From assembly GCF_008704535.1 (NCBI RefSeq), contig NZ_CP023701.1:1426001-1490000 (forward strand): a DNA stretch of 64,000 nt, read 5' to 3'. The notes under the pieces were generated by a model. That model did not search any database. It worked only from the letters and a program-made list of their open reading frames with translations, and had not been told where the DNA came from. This document shows positions 56,072 to 63,329 of the stretch, in pieces. Source of the DNA: Streptomyces subrutilus (GTDB taxonomy: Bacteria > Actinomycetota > Actinomycetes > Streptomycetales > Streptomycetaceae). How positions within the stretch are numbered: position 1 is the first letter of the stretch; each line of letters opens with the position of its first letter. The position numbers were made by a program, and so were the translations under genes.

Positions 56072-56986
56072 TCAGCGGGCGGCGGCGCGCCATCGGGCCC
56101 GCGCCGCCCGCGCGATCGGCAGGTAGCGCAGCCGCTCCGGCAGCAGCGGTACGAGCAGGCGCAGGGCCGTGCTCAGCAGCCGGAGCCCGCGCTCCTGCGC
56201 GGGGGTCCACTCCAGACCGACGGCGGCGCGCGCCTCGGGCGGCAGGTAGCCGGCCGAGACGAACGCCCGCAGGCGCAGGAAGGCCGTGCGCAGCAGCGGC
56301 CAGGTGAGCCGCAGCAGCAGCCGCGCGGCCCGGGAGCCCGCCTCGGGGCGGGGCAGCGCGACGTCGGTGGCGACGAGCTCGCGGGCGACGGCGGTCGGCT
56401 CGATCTCCTCGGCCAGCATCCTGCGGTAGTAGACCCAGTACTCCTCGACGGTCCGGGGCATGTCCCGGTCGTGGAGCCCGAGGACCCGGCCCACCTGGAG
56501 CCACTCCCGGTAGAGCTGCCGCTCCTGGGCCGGGGTGAAGCGGCGCAGCAGGTACCGCCCGGCGTACAGGTAGACCGGGAAGCCGGTGGCGTGCACCCAG
56601 GCGTAGCAGGCCGGGTCGAGCGCGTGGTAGCGCCGTCCCCGGGTGTCGGTGCCCCGGATCTCCCTGTGCAGGCGGCGCACCCGGCGGCCCTCCTCGGCGG
56701 CGCCCTCGCCCCCGTACACCCACAGCTGGACCGAGCGCAGCGAGCGCTCGCCGCGGCCCCAGGGGTCGGTGCGGAAGACGGAGTGCTCGTCGACGCCGGC
56801 CCCGACGGCGGGGTGGGCCACCTGGAGGGTGAAGGCGGCGGGCAGCATCAGCAGGGCCCGTACGTCGCCGGCGATGGTCCACAGCACCCCGCCGGGCGGT
56901 GGCGGCTGCGGGTCGCCGCGCCGGCCGGCCGCCCGCCGGCCCGCCGGGCCGTCCGCGGGATCCACCGGGTCCTGCGTCGTGCTCAT
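56072..56986 (-). CDS. Oxygenase, MpaB/DUF2236 family
   Basis: 304 residues, heme-binding oxygenase family related to latex-clearing and MpaB proteins. GVLWTIAGDVRALLMLPAAF, LQVAHPAVGAGVDEHSVFRT and LDPACYAWVHATGFPVYLYA are the conserved blocks, giving the His residues proposed as heme ligands. Pro/Gly-rich first 33 residues. Substrate unknown. ATG at 56986; convergent with the peptidase gene, 5 nt between stops. Confidence 0.85.
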   Translation of the reverse strand: MSTTQDPVDPADGPAGRRAAGRRGDPQPPPPGGVLWTIAGDVRALLMLPAAFTLQVAHPAVGAGVDEHSVFRTDPWGRGERSLRSVQLWVYGGEGAAEEGRRVRRLHREIRGTDTRGRRYHALDPACYAWVHATGFPVYLYAGRYLLRRFTPAQERQLYREWLQVGRVLGLHDRDMPRTVEEYWVYYRRMLAEEIEPTAVARELVATDVALPRPEAGSRAARLLLRLTWPLLRTAFLRLRAFVSAGYLPPEARAAVGLEWTPAQERGLRLLSTALRLLVPLLPERLRYLPIARAARARWRAAAR

Positions 56987-57179
56987 GCGTGCGCCCCCAG
57001 GGGTGTGGACCTGCCCTTCCTCCCAGTATGCCGGGGGCGGCCGGGCCGGCCCGGCGCCGGCCGCGCCCCCGCGTTGTCGTGGCCCGGACAGAAAGTCTTG
57101 TCGCGGGTGTTACCCCGAAGTAACCGCGGCTGCTTGGATGACGGAGCCGATCTTCCCCCGCAGGAATGATGGAGACCCC

Positions 57180-58175
57180 ATGCTGCTCACCTCCCACCGC
57201 CGCCGTGCCGCCGCCACGGCCGTCGCGGCGCTGGCCGCCGGCACGCTGGCCCTCACCTCGGCGCCCGCGGCCACGGCCGCGCAGAGCGCCGCCGCCCCGC
57301 GGCTCAGCGTCCTGTCGTACAACACGTTCCTGATGAGCAAGAACCTGTACCCGAACTGGGGCCAGGACCACCGCGCGGCCGAGATCCCCAAGGCATCCTT
57401 CTTCCAGGGCCACGACGTGGTCGTGCTCCAGGAGGCCTTCGACAACGGCGCCTCCGACGCGCTCAAGGCCAACGCGGCCGCGCGCTACCCGTACCAGACC
57501 CCGGTCGTCGGCCGCTCCAAGAGCGGCTGGGACGCCACCGGCGGCGCGTACGCGGCCACCACCCCCGAGGACGGCGGCGTCGCGGTCCTCAGCAAGTGGC
57601 CGATCGTCCGCAAGGAACAGGTCGTCTACAAGGACGCCTGCGGCGCCGACTGGTGGTCCAACAAGGGCTTCGCCTACGTCGTGCTGAACGTGAACGGCGC
57701 CCGGGTCCACGTCGTCGGCACCCACGCCCAGTCCACCGACCCCGGCTGCGGTGCGGGCGAGGCGGCCCAGATGCGGGCCCGCCAGTTCCGCTCCATCGAC
57801 GCGTTCCTGGACGCGAAGGACATTCCGGCGAACGAACAGGTCCTGGTCGCGGGCGACATGAACGTCGACTCGCGCAGCCCGGAGTACGCCTCCATGCTCG
57901 CCGACGCCGACCTGGCCGGCGCCGACACCCGCACGGGCCACCCGTACTCCTTCGACACCGCGCAGAACTCGATCGCGCGCTACCGCTACCCGACCGACCC
58001 GCGCGAGGACCTCGACTACGTCCTCTACCGCAAGGGCAACGCCCGCCCGGCGGCCTGGGAGAACACCGTGGTCAAGCAGGAGTCCGCGCCCTGGACCGTC
58101 TCCAGCTGGGGCACCTCCTACACCTACACCGACCTGAGCGACCACTACGCTGTAAGGGGGTATGTGGCCCAGTAG
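57180..58175 (+). CDS. Secreted sphingomyelin phosphodiesterase
   Basis: DNase-I-fold phospholipase C-type enzyme hydrolysing sphingomyelin outside the cell; 331-residue precursor. Signal peptide about 1-34 (HRRRAAATAV then hydrophobic). Motifs: LSYNTFLM, VVVLQEAFD (metal Glu), GTHAQSTDPGCG, VAGDMNVDSRSPEY, and C-terminal LSDHYAVRGY with the catalytic His. ATG at 57180 with GGAG upstream. Intact to the stop; the accessory region begins immediately after it. Confidence 0.93.
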   Translation: MLLTSHRRRAAATAVAALAAGTLALTSAPAATAAQSAAAPRLSVLSYNTFLMSKNLYPNWGQDHRAAEIPKASFFQGHDVVVLQEAFDNGASDALKANAAARYPYQTPVVGRSKSGWDATGGAYAATTPEDGGVAVLSKWPIVRKEQVVYKDACGADWWSNKGFAYVVLNVNGARVHVVGTHAQSTDPGCGAGEAAQMRARQFRSIDAFLDAKDIPANEQVLVAGDMNVDSRSPEYASMLADADLAGADTRTGHPYSFDTAQNSIARYRYPTDPREDLDYVLYRKGNARPAAWENTVVKQESAPWTVSSWGTSYTYTDLSDHYAVRGYVAQ

Positions 58176-58279
58176 TTCACGCAGGCCACGTCACCTGGCA
58201 GTGGGTTCCGCGCCGGGCACCTCGTCCGCCGGAGCCCACACCGGCACCACCCGCACGACCTTCTGCACGCAGATCTCCA

Positions 58280-58802
58280 CCCGCCGGACCACCGAGGACA
58301 GGATCGTGCGCTTCGCCGCCACGCTGACCGCACACACCGGGGCCACCACGACCGTGCACGGCACCACGGACACGAGCGCGCTGGAGACGGCAGCCGGGGC
58401 GGCGGGAAGGTCACCACGCACGCCGGCGCCGCCGACCCCCACGGAGACCGGGCCTTCGCGACGACCGCGGTGGCGGCCCTGTCCGCGCTGACCCAGACGG
58501 TTCCGAAGCAGCTCCTCACCGGCGCCGTGGGGAAGTCGGTGGACCTGGTGACGCCGTTCACGGCCAGTCCAGGCGAGTACTTCATCGCCATGCTGCTCGG
58601 CAGGACCTGGACCACGAACCTGCTGACGTTCAAGGCGACAGGCGCCGGGATTACGGTCAACTGCGGCCTGTCGGCGCCGCGGCTGCGGTACTCGAACACG
58701 CTCACCGGCCAGACGTCGCTCCCGTCCATGCTCGACCTCACCCAGCAGACCACCAGCATCATCGACACCGGCTGGGCCTCGCAGTGGTACGGGGTCTCCT
58801 GA
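58280..58802 (+). pseudogene. Frameshifted phage tail-fibre remnant
   Basis: Two reading frames carry consecutive phage-like text. Upstream frame: LTAHTGATTTVHGTTDTSAL, then ETAAG. After a shift within 58393-58406 the next frame reads KVTTHAGAADPHGDRAFATT, then a C-terminal domain with PFTASPGEYFIAMLLGRTW and TGQTSLPSM, the beta-structured end of actinophage tail fibres. The 110-codon frame from 58470 is the intact tail end. No N-terminal tail-fibre domain or other phage structural gene is present, so this is a relic; its left limit is uncertain. Confidence 0.65.
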
Positions 58803-58811
58803 GCAGCACGA

Positions 58812-58847
58812 CGCCCCCTTCCGGCCCTTCGGGGTCGGGAGGGGGCG
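58812..58847 (+). terminator. Terminator after the phage remnant
   Basis: CGCCCCCTTCCGGCCC pairs with GGGTCGGGAGGGGGCG (two G-U pairs), loop TTCG-like, then CTTTCG. Begins 10 nt after the remnant's stop codon. Confidence 0.65.
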
Positions 58848-58872
58848 CTTTCGTGCGTCCCGGCCCTGTGAC

Positions 58873-58878
58873 TACCCT
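58873..58878 (+). promoter_or_regulatory. -10 element of a leaderless HAD mRNA
   Basis: TACCCT ends 6 nt before the ATG at 58885, without a Shine-Dalgarno. Confidence 0.4.
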
Positions 58879-58884
58879 GCGGCC

Positions 58885-59529
58885 ATGACCATTCGGACTG
58901 TCGTGCTGGACATCGGCGAGACCCTGACCCGTGACGATCGGTACTGGGCGGCCTGGGCGGACTGGCTGAACGTCCCCCGGCACACCCTGTCGGCGCTCGT
59001 CGGCGCGGTCGTCGTGGACGGTCGTGACAACGCCAACGCGCTCCGCCTGGTCCGACCGAGCATCGACGTCCCGGCCGAGTACGCCGCCCGCGAGGCTGCC
59101 GGCCGCGGCGAGCAGCTCGACGACAGCGACCTGTACGACGACGTTCGCCCGGCCCTCACCGCCGTGCGGGCAGCCGGGGCCCGCGTCATCATCGCGGGCA
59201 ACCAGTCGCCGAAGGCAGGCGCGATGCTGCGCGCCCTGGCTCTGCCTGCCGATCTCGTTGCCGTGTCCGGCGAGTGGGGTGTCGCGAAGCCGTCGCCGGA
59301 GTTCTTCGCGCGCGTCCTGACCGAGGCCGGAACGATTCCCGACGAGACGCTGTACGTCGGCGACCACCCGGCGAACGACGTCTTCCCGGCACGTGCGGCA
59401 GGCCTTCGTACGGCGCATCTCCGCCGTGGTCCGTGGGGCCACTGGTGGGCGGACGACCCGGCTGTGCGTGCGGCGGCCGACTGGTCGATCGATTCGCTCC
59501 GCGACCTCGTGGACATCGTCAACACGTAG
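58885..59529 (+). CDS. HAD-superfamily hydrolase, variant motif I
   Basis: 214 residues, HAD fold: VVLDIGETLTRDD (motif I, nucleophile Asp9), VIIAGNQSPKAG (motif II), VAKPSPEFF (motif III Lys), YVGDHPANDV (motif IV). The second Asp of DxDxT is Gly (D-I-G-E-T), which weakens a phosphatase assignment. Substrate unknown. Codon use is less GC3-extreme than in the flanking core genes. Followed 38 nt later by an XRE-family regulator in the same direction. Confidence 0.85.
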   Translation: MTIRTVVLDIGETLTRDDRYWAAWADWLNVPRHTLSALVGAVVVDGRDNANALRLVRPSIDVPAEYAAREAAGRGEQLDDSDLYDDVRPALTAVRAAGARVIIAGNQSPKAGAMLRALALPADLVAVSGEWGVAKPSPEFFARVLTEAGTIPDETLYVGDHPANDVFPARAAGLRTAHLRRGPWGHWWADDPAVRAAADWSIDSLRDLVDIVNT

Positions 59530-59555
59530 CGGCAGAAGACTCCTTGCCTGCACGG

Positions 59556-59561
59556 TACGGT
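59556..59561 (+). promoter_or_regulatory. -10 element of a leaderless XRE-regulator mRNA
   Basis: TACGGT ends 6 nt before the ATG at 59568; no Shine-Dalgarno between. Confidence 0.4.
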
Positions 59562-59567
59562 GCGTGC

Positions 59568-60737
59568 ATGGCCGACCACATCGGGCAGCGCGTTGCCGCG
59601 CGGCGCCAGTCCCGACGCATGACCCAGCTCGACCTCGCCCGCGCCGCCCACGTCTCCTTGGGCATGGTCCGCAGCATCGAGCAGGGCACCCGCCAGCCGA
59701 GCCCCTCCACTCTGGAGGCCCTCGCGGCCGCGCTCACCGTGGATGCGGCCCGCCTGGACCCGGCCTACGTGGGCACCTCGCACCGCGTGCACGCGGCCCT
59801 GCCCGGGGTGTCGGCGGCGATCGCCGGCTACGACGTTCCGCTAGATCCGCCCGCCCGCCCGCTGGCGCGACTGCGCCAAGAGGTCGATACGGCGGTGTCG
59901 TGGCGGCTGGCCGCGCAGTATGGGCTGATCGCGGCCTCTGCACCGCAGCTCTTGGGGGAGGCTCTGACGCACCTGCATCACGCGGCCGGAGCGGCACGGT
60001 CGGACGCGGCACGGCTCGTCGTCGCGGCAGCGCGCTGCGCTGACGCCGTGGCGTACAAGTACGGCGCCCACGACCTGTCCGCCCGCCTGATCGACGTGAT
60101 GCGGTGGGCGGCCGGGCAGGCTGACGACCCCAACGTCGATGTGGTCGTCTCGTACGTTCGCGCGGAGACGTTCCTCGCCGCGCGCGCCTACCGGGCGGGG
60201 CAGGCCGCGCTGGAGACAGCGCTCGGCGCTGCCCCGGCGCCGGAAACCGACAGCGCAGCGGCAGCCCGGGGCGCCCTGCACATGCGGACCGCGGTGGTTG
60301 CCGCCCGCGCTGGCGCCGGGGCGGAAGCGCGGGAACACCTGCGGCACGCAGCGGGGTTCGCGGCCCAGCTGGAGGAGCGCGTCTACGCGGGGACGGCGTT
60401 CGGCCCGTCGAGCGTACGAATCCACGAGGTCGCCGTCGGCGTGTCGCTGGGAAAGGACCACATCGGTGCCGCCCTCGATGTAGCGCGCGACTGGAAGCCG
60501 GGCGCAGAGATCCCGGCCGAGCGGCGCAGCGGGTTCTACGTTGAGCTGGGGCGGGCCCAGTTGTGGTCAGGGCGCCCGGACGATGCATTCGAGTCGCTGA
60601 GGGTTGCCCGTCGGCTGGCGCCACAGCACGTTCGCGAGCATCCGTGGGCCCGGGAGGACATCGAGACGATCCGCCGCCTGAAGCGCGCGGATGCCGAGTC
60701 CCTCACCGCGTTCGCCGAGTGGATTGGCGCCGTGTAG
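59568..60737 (+). CDS. XRE-family regulator with TPR-like C-terminal domain
   Basis: 389 residues. N-terminal HTH RVAARRQSRRMTQLDLARAA and HVSLGMVRSIEQGTRQPSPS (residues 8-47); the rest is helical, TPR-like (AARCADAVAYKYGAHDLSAR, FYVELGRAQLWSGRPDDAFE). Such large XRE proteins commonly control adjacent accessory or signalling genes in Streptomyces. ATG at 59568 lies close to the HAD stop; probably leaderless. It is the only regulator in the accessory region and the likely controller of the downstream micro-ORF operon. Confidence 0.88.
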   Translation: MADHIGQRVAARRQSRRMTQLDLARAAHVSLGMVRSIEQGTRQPSPSTLEALAAALTVDAARLDPAYVGTSHRVHAALPGVSAAIAGYDVPLDPPARPLARLRQEVDTAVSWRLAAQYGLIAASAPQLLGEALTHLHHAAGAARSDAARLVVAAARCADAVAYKYGAHDLSARLIDVMRWAAGQADDPNVDVVVSYVRAETFLAARAYRAGQAALETALGAAPAPETDSAAAARGALHMRTAVVAARAGAGAEAREHLRHAAGFAAQLEERVYAGTAFGPSSVRIHEVAVGVSLGKDHIGAALDVARDWKPGAEIPAERRSGFYVELGRAQLWSGRPDDAFESLRVARRLAPQHVREHPWAREDIETIRRLKRADAESLTAFAEWIGAV

Positions 60738-60831
60738 TCAAGGACGTGGGGTACCACAAGGTGTAGTACTTGTGGCCCTTGCTCCGGCCCATCATGTGTC
60801 TGTCCGCACGAAACGGCAGATGGGATGGGCT

Positions 60832-61023
60832 GTGAGCACCCAAGAGGTATCCGCTGGCGACGTGATTATCGCCCGCCTGCACGGAGAGGCATGCTGGGAC
60901 TGCGGGGCCGTCGGCAGTCCGCTCGTCCCGGCCGGGGACGTCACCGTCCGCGGCTCCGAGGCGACCTGGCCCATCAAACGGTGCGTCACCGGCCACTCAG
61001 ATACGAGCGGCGCCCAGTTGTGA
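60832..61023 (+). CDS. Cys-rich micro-protein A, 63 residues
   Basis: GTG start at 60832 with GGGATGGG upstream. VSTQEVSAGDVIIARLHGEA then CWDCG, and one more Cys in KRCVTGH: a possible half zinc ribbon. Its stop shares a base with the next ATG (TGATG). No family recognised. First gene of a coupled string that leads into a radical SAM gene. Confidence 0.6.
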   Translation: MSTQEVSAGDVIIARLHGEACWDCGAVGSPLVPAGDVTVRGSEATWPIKRCVTGHSDTSGAQL

Positions 61024-61232
61024 TGGCCACCACGACCCACTGCCAGGACGTTCCGGTCCCGCCCACCGGCCGCCTGTCCACGGAACAGCTCCAGGGCCGG
61101 GCGTGCGTCGCGTGTGGGGAGTCGCTACCCGCGGCCCGCGTGCACCGCGGCGTCGCCCTGGTCCACGACGGCGGGTACCCCCTCGACTTCGACGTCTACT
61201 CCTGCCCGCCCACGACCGGGGATACGGCATGA
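61023..61232 (+). CDS. Cys-rich micro-protein B, 69 residues
   Basis: ATG at 61023 overlaps the stop of A by one base; its own stop overlaps the next ATG (ATGA). Residues RACVACGESLPAARVHRGVA (27-46) give CxxC, and a later Cys in DVYSCPP; this resembles short Streptomyces zinc-finger-like proteins found on mobile islands. Function unknown. Confidence 0.6.
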   Translation: MATTTHCQDVPVPPTGRLSTEQLQGRACVACGESLPAARVHRGVALVHDGGYPLDFDVYSCPPTTGDTA

Positions 61233-61417
61233 GCGGGCCCTTCGACGACGAGGACGACGAGCCCGACCCGTCGCGGTGCCCCGTCTGCCGCGCCTCGCCG
61301 CTGCCGATCGGGGGCCCGGAGGGCGGAGCCGTGCTCCACGAGAGTGGCTGCCGGCGGCGTCGGCCCGGTGACCCCGCCAACGAGTCGGTGGCCGTCCGCT
61401 CGGGCCGTTGCTGGTGA
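61229..61417 (+). CDS. Cys-rich micro-protein C, 62 residues
   Basis: ATG at 61229 within ATGA overlap. An acidic N terminus (GPFDDEDDEPDPS) is followed by RCPVCRASPLP, a Cys in ESGCRRRRPGD and the C-terminal GRCW. The acidic leader plus Cys-containing core is compatible with either a zinc protein or a peptide precursor; the sequence does not decide. Its stop overlaps the next GTG. Confidence 0.55.
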   Translation: MSGPFDDEDDEPDPSRCPVCRASPLPIGGPEGGAVLHESGCRRRRPGDPANESVAVRSGRCW

Positions 61418-61491
61418 GAGAGCTGACCAAGCACCTGCTGATCATCGTGGCCGTGCTGGCCGCGGTCGCCGCCGTCGTCATCGGCACCTGA
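61414..61491 (+). CDS. 25-residue membrane micro-peptide
   Basis: GTG at 61414 overlaps the stop of C (GTGA). The peptide has a charged MRELTKH start and one continuous hydrophobic helix (LLIIVAVLAAVAAVVIGT) to the stop. Too short for conventional gene finding; support is the overlap pattern and the clean single membrane span. Confidence 0.5.
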   Translation: MRELTKHLLIIVAVLAAVAAVVIGT

Positions 61492-61568
61492 ACCCCCGCC
61501 CCGGCCGCGCATCTGCCAGGACCACGGCCGGAGCGGGTTCACCTCCCCAACCACCGAGGAGGCACCAC

Positions 61569-62705
61569 ATGAGTACCACCACCGAGAACACCGCCGCCAC
61601 GCTGCGGTTCGCGTGGCTGGAGGTCACCGGCTTCTGCAACGAGCGCTGTGACCACTGCTACGCCGACTCCGGCCCCGACCAGGGCCACGGGACGATGACC
61701 GTGGCGGACTGGGTGTCCGTCATCGACCAGCTCGCCGAGATGGGCGGGGCCGACGTGCAGCTCATCGGCGGCGAACCCACCCTGTACCCGCACCTGCCCG
61801 AGCTGATCGGCCACGCCGCCGGCCGCGGGCTCGGCGTCGAGATCTTCTCGAACATGACGCACATCCGGCCCGAGGTCCGGGAAGCCATCACCGTGCACGG
61901 CGCGAAGCTGGCCACGAGCTACTACAGCGACGATGCCGCCGAGCACGACTCGATCACCCAGCTCCGGGGCGCCCACCGCAAGACCCGCGCGAACATCGAG
62001 CGCGCCGTCGACCTCGGGATCCCGATCCGCGGCGGCGTCGTCTCCCTCCGCGAGGGCCAACGCGCGCTGCAGGCGGTGACCGACCTCCAGGGGATCGGCG
62101 TCCGGCAGGTCGGCGGCGACCGCATCCGGGCATTCGGCCGGGCCAGCGCCGGAGCCCACCCGCAGATCAAGGACCTGTGCGGGCACTGCGCACACGAAAA
62201 GTGCGCGATCGGCCCGAACGGCGCGGTCTGGCCCTGCGTCCTCGGCCGGTTCATCGAGGTCGGCAACGTCAAGGCCGAGCCCCTCACGGACATCTGGACC
62301 GGCGAACGCCTGGCCCAGGCCCGCGCCGACATCGCCGCCGTCCACGGCCCCGGCGCCGCCGCCTGCACGCCGCCGCAGTTCCTCCCGATGTGCGGGCCCT
62401 GCGGCCCGTGCGTCCCCTCCGTGGGGCACTGCGACCCGCAGGAAGCCCCGCTCGCCACCGCTACGATCACCGCCAGCCAACCCCACCTGGAGGACACGAC
62501 ATGGACCCGCACGGCGAAGCCATCCTCAGCTGGCCGGCACCACCCGGCCTGGAACGCACCGAGGAGCAGTGGGCGGCCATCGCCGGGCAGGTCCGGCACG
62601 CCGTCAACAAGCTCGGTCGGCCGTTGCCGCTGTGTCTGCCGGGCGAGCCGCAGCAGTGCGGCCGGTCCGCGCAGCAGCACGCGCTGGCGTGGGCGGCCGA
62701 GCTGA
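61569..62705 (+). CDS. Radical SAM/SPASM-like protein with 3' read-through
   Basis: 378 residues. Iron-sulfur motif CNERCDHC (C23, C27, C30), GGEPTLYP, and a SPASM-like C-terminal Cys array: LCGHCAHEKCAIGPNG, WPCVLGRF, GNVKAEPLTDIW, then CTPPQFLPMCGPCGPCVPSV. Relatives modify peptides or act as sactisynthase-like and quinohemoprotein-type maturases. After about residue 311 the frame passes through the next gene (62501) in another register; those 68 Arg/Ser-rich residues look non-coding, so the original stop was probably lost. ATG at 61569 follows GAGGAGG-type sequence. Confidence 0.85.
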   Translation: MSTTTENTAATLRFAWLEVTGFCNERCDHCYADSGPDQGHGTMTVADWVSVIDQLAEMGGADVQLIGGEPTLYPHLPELIGHAAGRGLGVEIFSNMTHIRPEVREAITVHGAKLATSYYSDDAAEHDSITQLRGAHRKTRANIERAVDLGIPIRGGVVSLREGQRALQAVTDLQGIGVRQVGGDRIRAFGRASAGAHPQIKDLCGHCAHEKCAIGPNGAVWPCVLGRFIEVGNVKAEPLTDIWTGERLAQARADIAAVHGPGAAACTPPQFLPMCGPCGPCVPSVGHCDPQEAPLATATITASQPHLEDTTWTRTAKPSSAGRHHPAWNAPRSSGRPSPGRSGTPSTSSVGRCRCVCRASRSSAAGPRSSTRWRGRPS

Positions 62706-62812
62706 AGGCGCGCTCGCACCACCTGATCGAGGTGTACGCGCCGTCTGAGGAGGCTGCGACGTACGCCGCTGGGGTCCTCTTCAAGGACCGGCTCGGAGCC
62801 CTGCGGGGATGA
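62501..62812 (+). CDS. Hypothetical protein downstream of the radical SAM gene
   Basis: 103 residues: MDPHGEAILSWPAPPGLERT, then a helical body (EEQWAAIAGQVRHAVNKLGR, HALAWAAELKARSHHLIEVY). No domain recognised. ATG at 62501 has GGAGG 7 nt upstream, a strong independent start, which is why this frame is taken as real over the overlapping radical SAM tail. Probably the last gene of the operon. Confidence 0.7.
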   Translation: MDPHGEAILSWPAPPGLERTEEQWAAIAGQVRHAVNKLGRPLPLCLPGEPQQCGRSAQQHALAWAAELKARSHHLIEVYAPSEEAATYAAGVLFKDRLGALRG

Positions 62813-62815
62813 GAC

Positions 62816-62851
62816 TGCCCCGGTCGGCAATCCCCCCGCCGGGGCGGGGCA
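62816..62851 (+). terminator. Possible operon terminator
   Basis: TGCCCCG (62816-62822) pairs with CGGGGCA (62845-62851), with alternative inner CCCCGG/CCGGGG pairing, 4 nt after the stop codon. Moderate stem, large loop. Confidence 0.35.
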
Positions 62852-63022
62852 AGGCGGTGTCACGACGCCGACGTGGGCAGCACGCGGGCAGACCGAGTGA
62901 GCCCGCGGGGACCCCCGGCCAGGCCGCCGTGCCGCCGTCGATCGGTGGTTCCGAGGGCTGACGGAGTGCACTCGTATGGGCCATCCAGGGCAACGCGCGC
63001 ACCCGGCCGTGGGGGAACGGGC

Positions 63023-63028
63023 TACCCT
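63023..63028 (+). promoter_or_regulatory. -10 element before the zinc-ribbon gene
   Basis: TACCCT ends 9 nt before the ATG at 63038, so the transcript would start at or just before the start codon. Confidence 0.4.
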
Positions 63029-63037
63029 GCGCCGGAG

Positions 63038-63280
63038 ATGACCACCGAATTCGCCGACGAGGCCCGCTCCCGAGTAGCCCGTCTCCTCCGCATGGCGGCC
63101 ACCCACGACGACCGGCTGCGCGCCCGGATCGTCGAGTACGCCGCCACCACGCCCGACCCGCCCCCGTACGGCCCGCACGGCATCCACACCAAGGGCTGCG
63201 GGCTCTGCCGGCAGACCATGTGGAGGCAGCGGGACCTGTGGATCTGCTCCCGCTGCGGGCACGTGGAGGAGGCCCGGTGA
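63038..63280 (+). CDS. Small zinc-ribbon protein
   Basis: 80 residues. Helical N-terminal half (TEFADEARSRVARLLRMAAT) and a C-terminal CxxC-x15-CxxC ribbon: CGLCRQTMWRQRDLWICSRCG. Function unknown. ATG at 63038; -10-like TACCCT nearby. Last gene of the accessory stretch. Confidence 0.7.
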   Translation: MTTEFADEARSRVARLLRMAATHDDRLRARIVEYAATTPDPPPYGPHGIHTKGCGLCRQTMWRQRDLWICSRCGHVEEAR

Positions 63281-63329
63281 CGGCCGCCGTCCGCCGGGCG
63301 CCGCTGGACGGGGGCACGGGCGGGGCCGT

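Noticed and set aside
54129..58145. A 1338-codon minus-strand open frame
   Set aside because: Antisense of the M1 peptidase and sphingomyelinase genes; GC3 pressure keeps the frame open. No domain is recognisable apart from wrong-frame echoes.
59274..59567. Upstream extension of the XRE regulator into the HAD gene
   Set aside because: The frame is open but Arg/Gly-rich and lies within the HAD coding sequence; the HTH begins right after the ATG at 59568.
58176..63329. Attachment sites or direct repeats flanking the accessory block
   Set aside because: Reading both edges by eye gave no shared sequence longer than chance, and no integrase or tRNA is present there.
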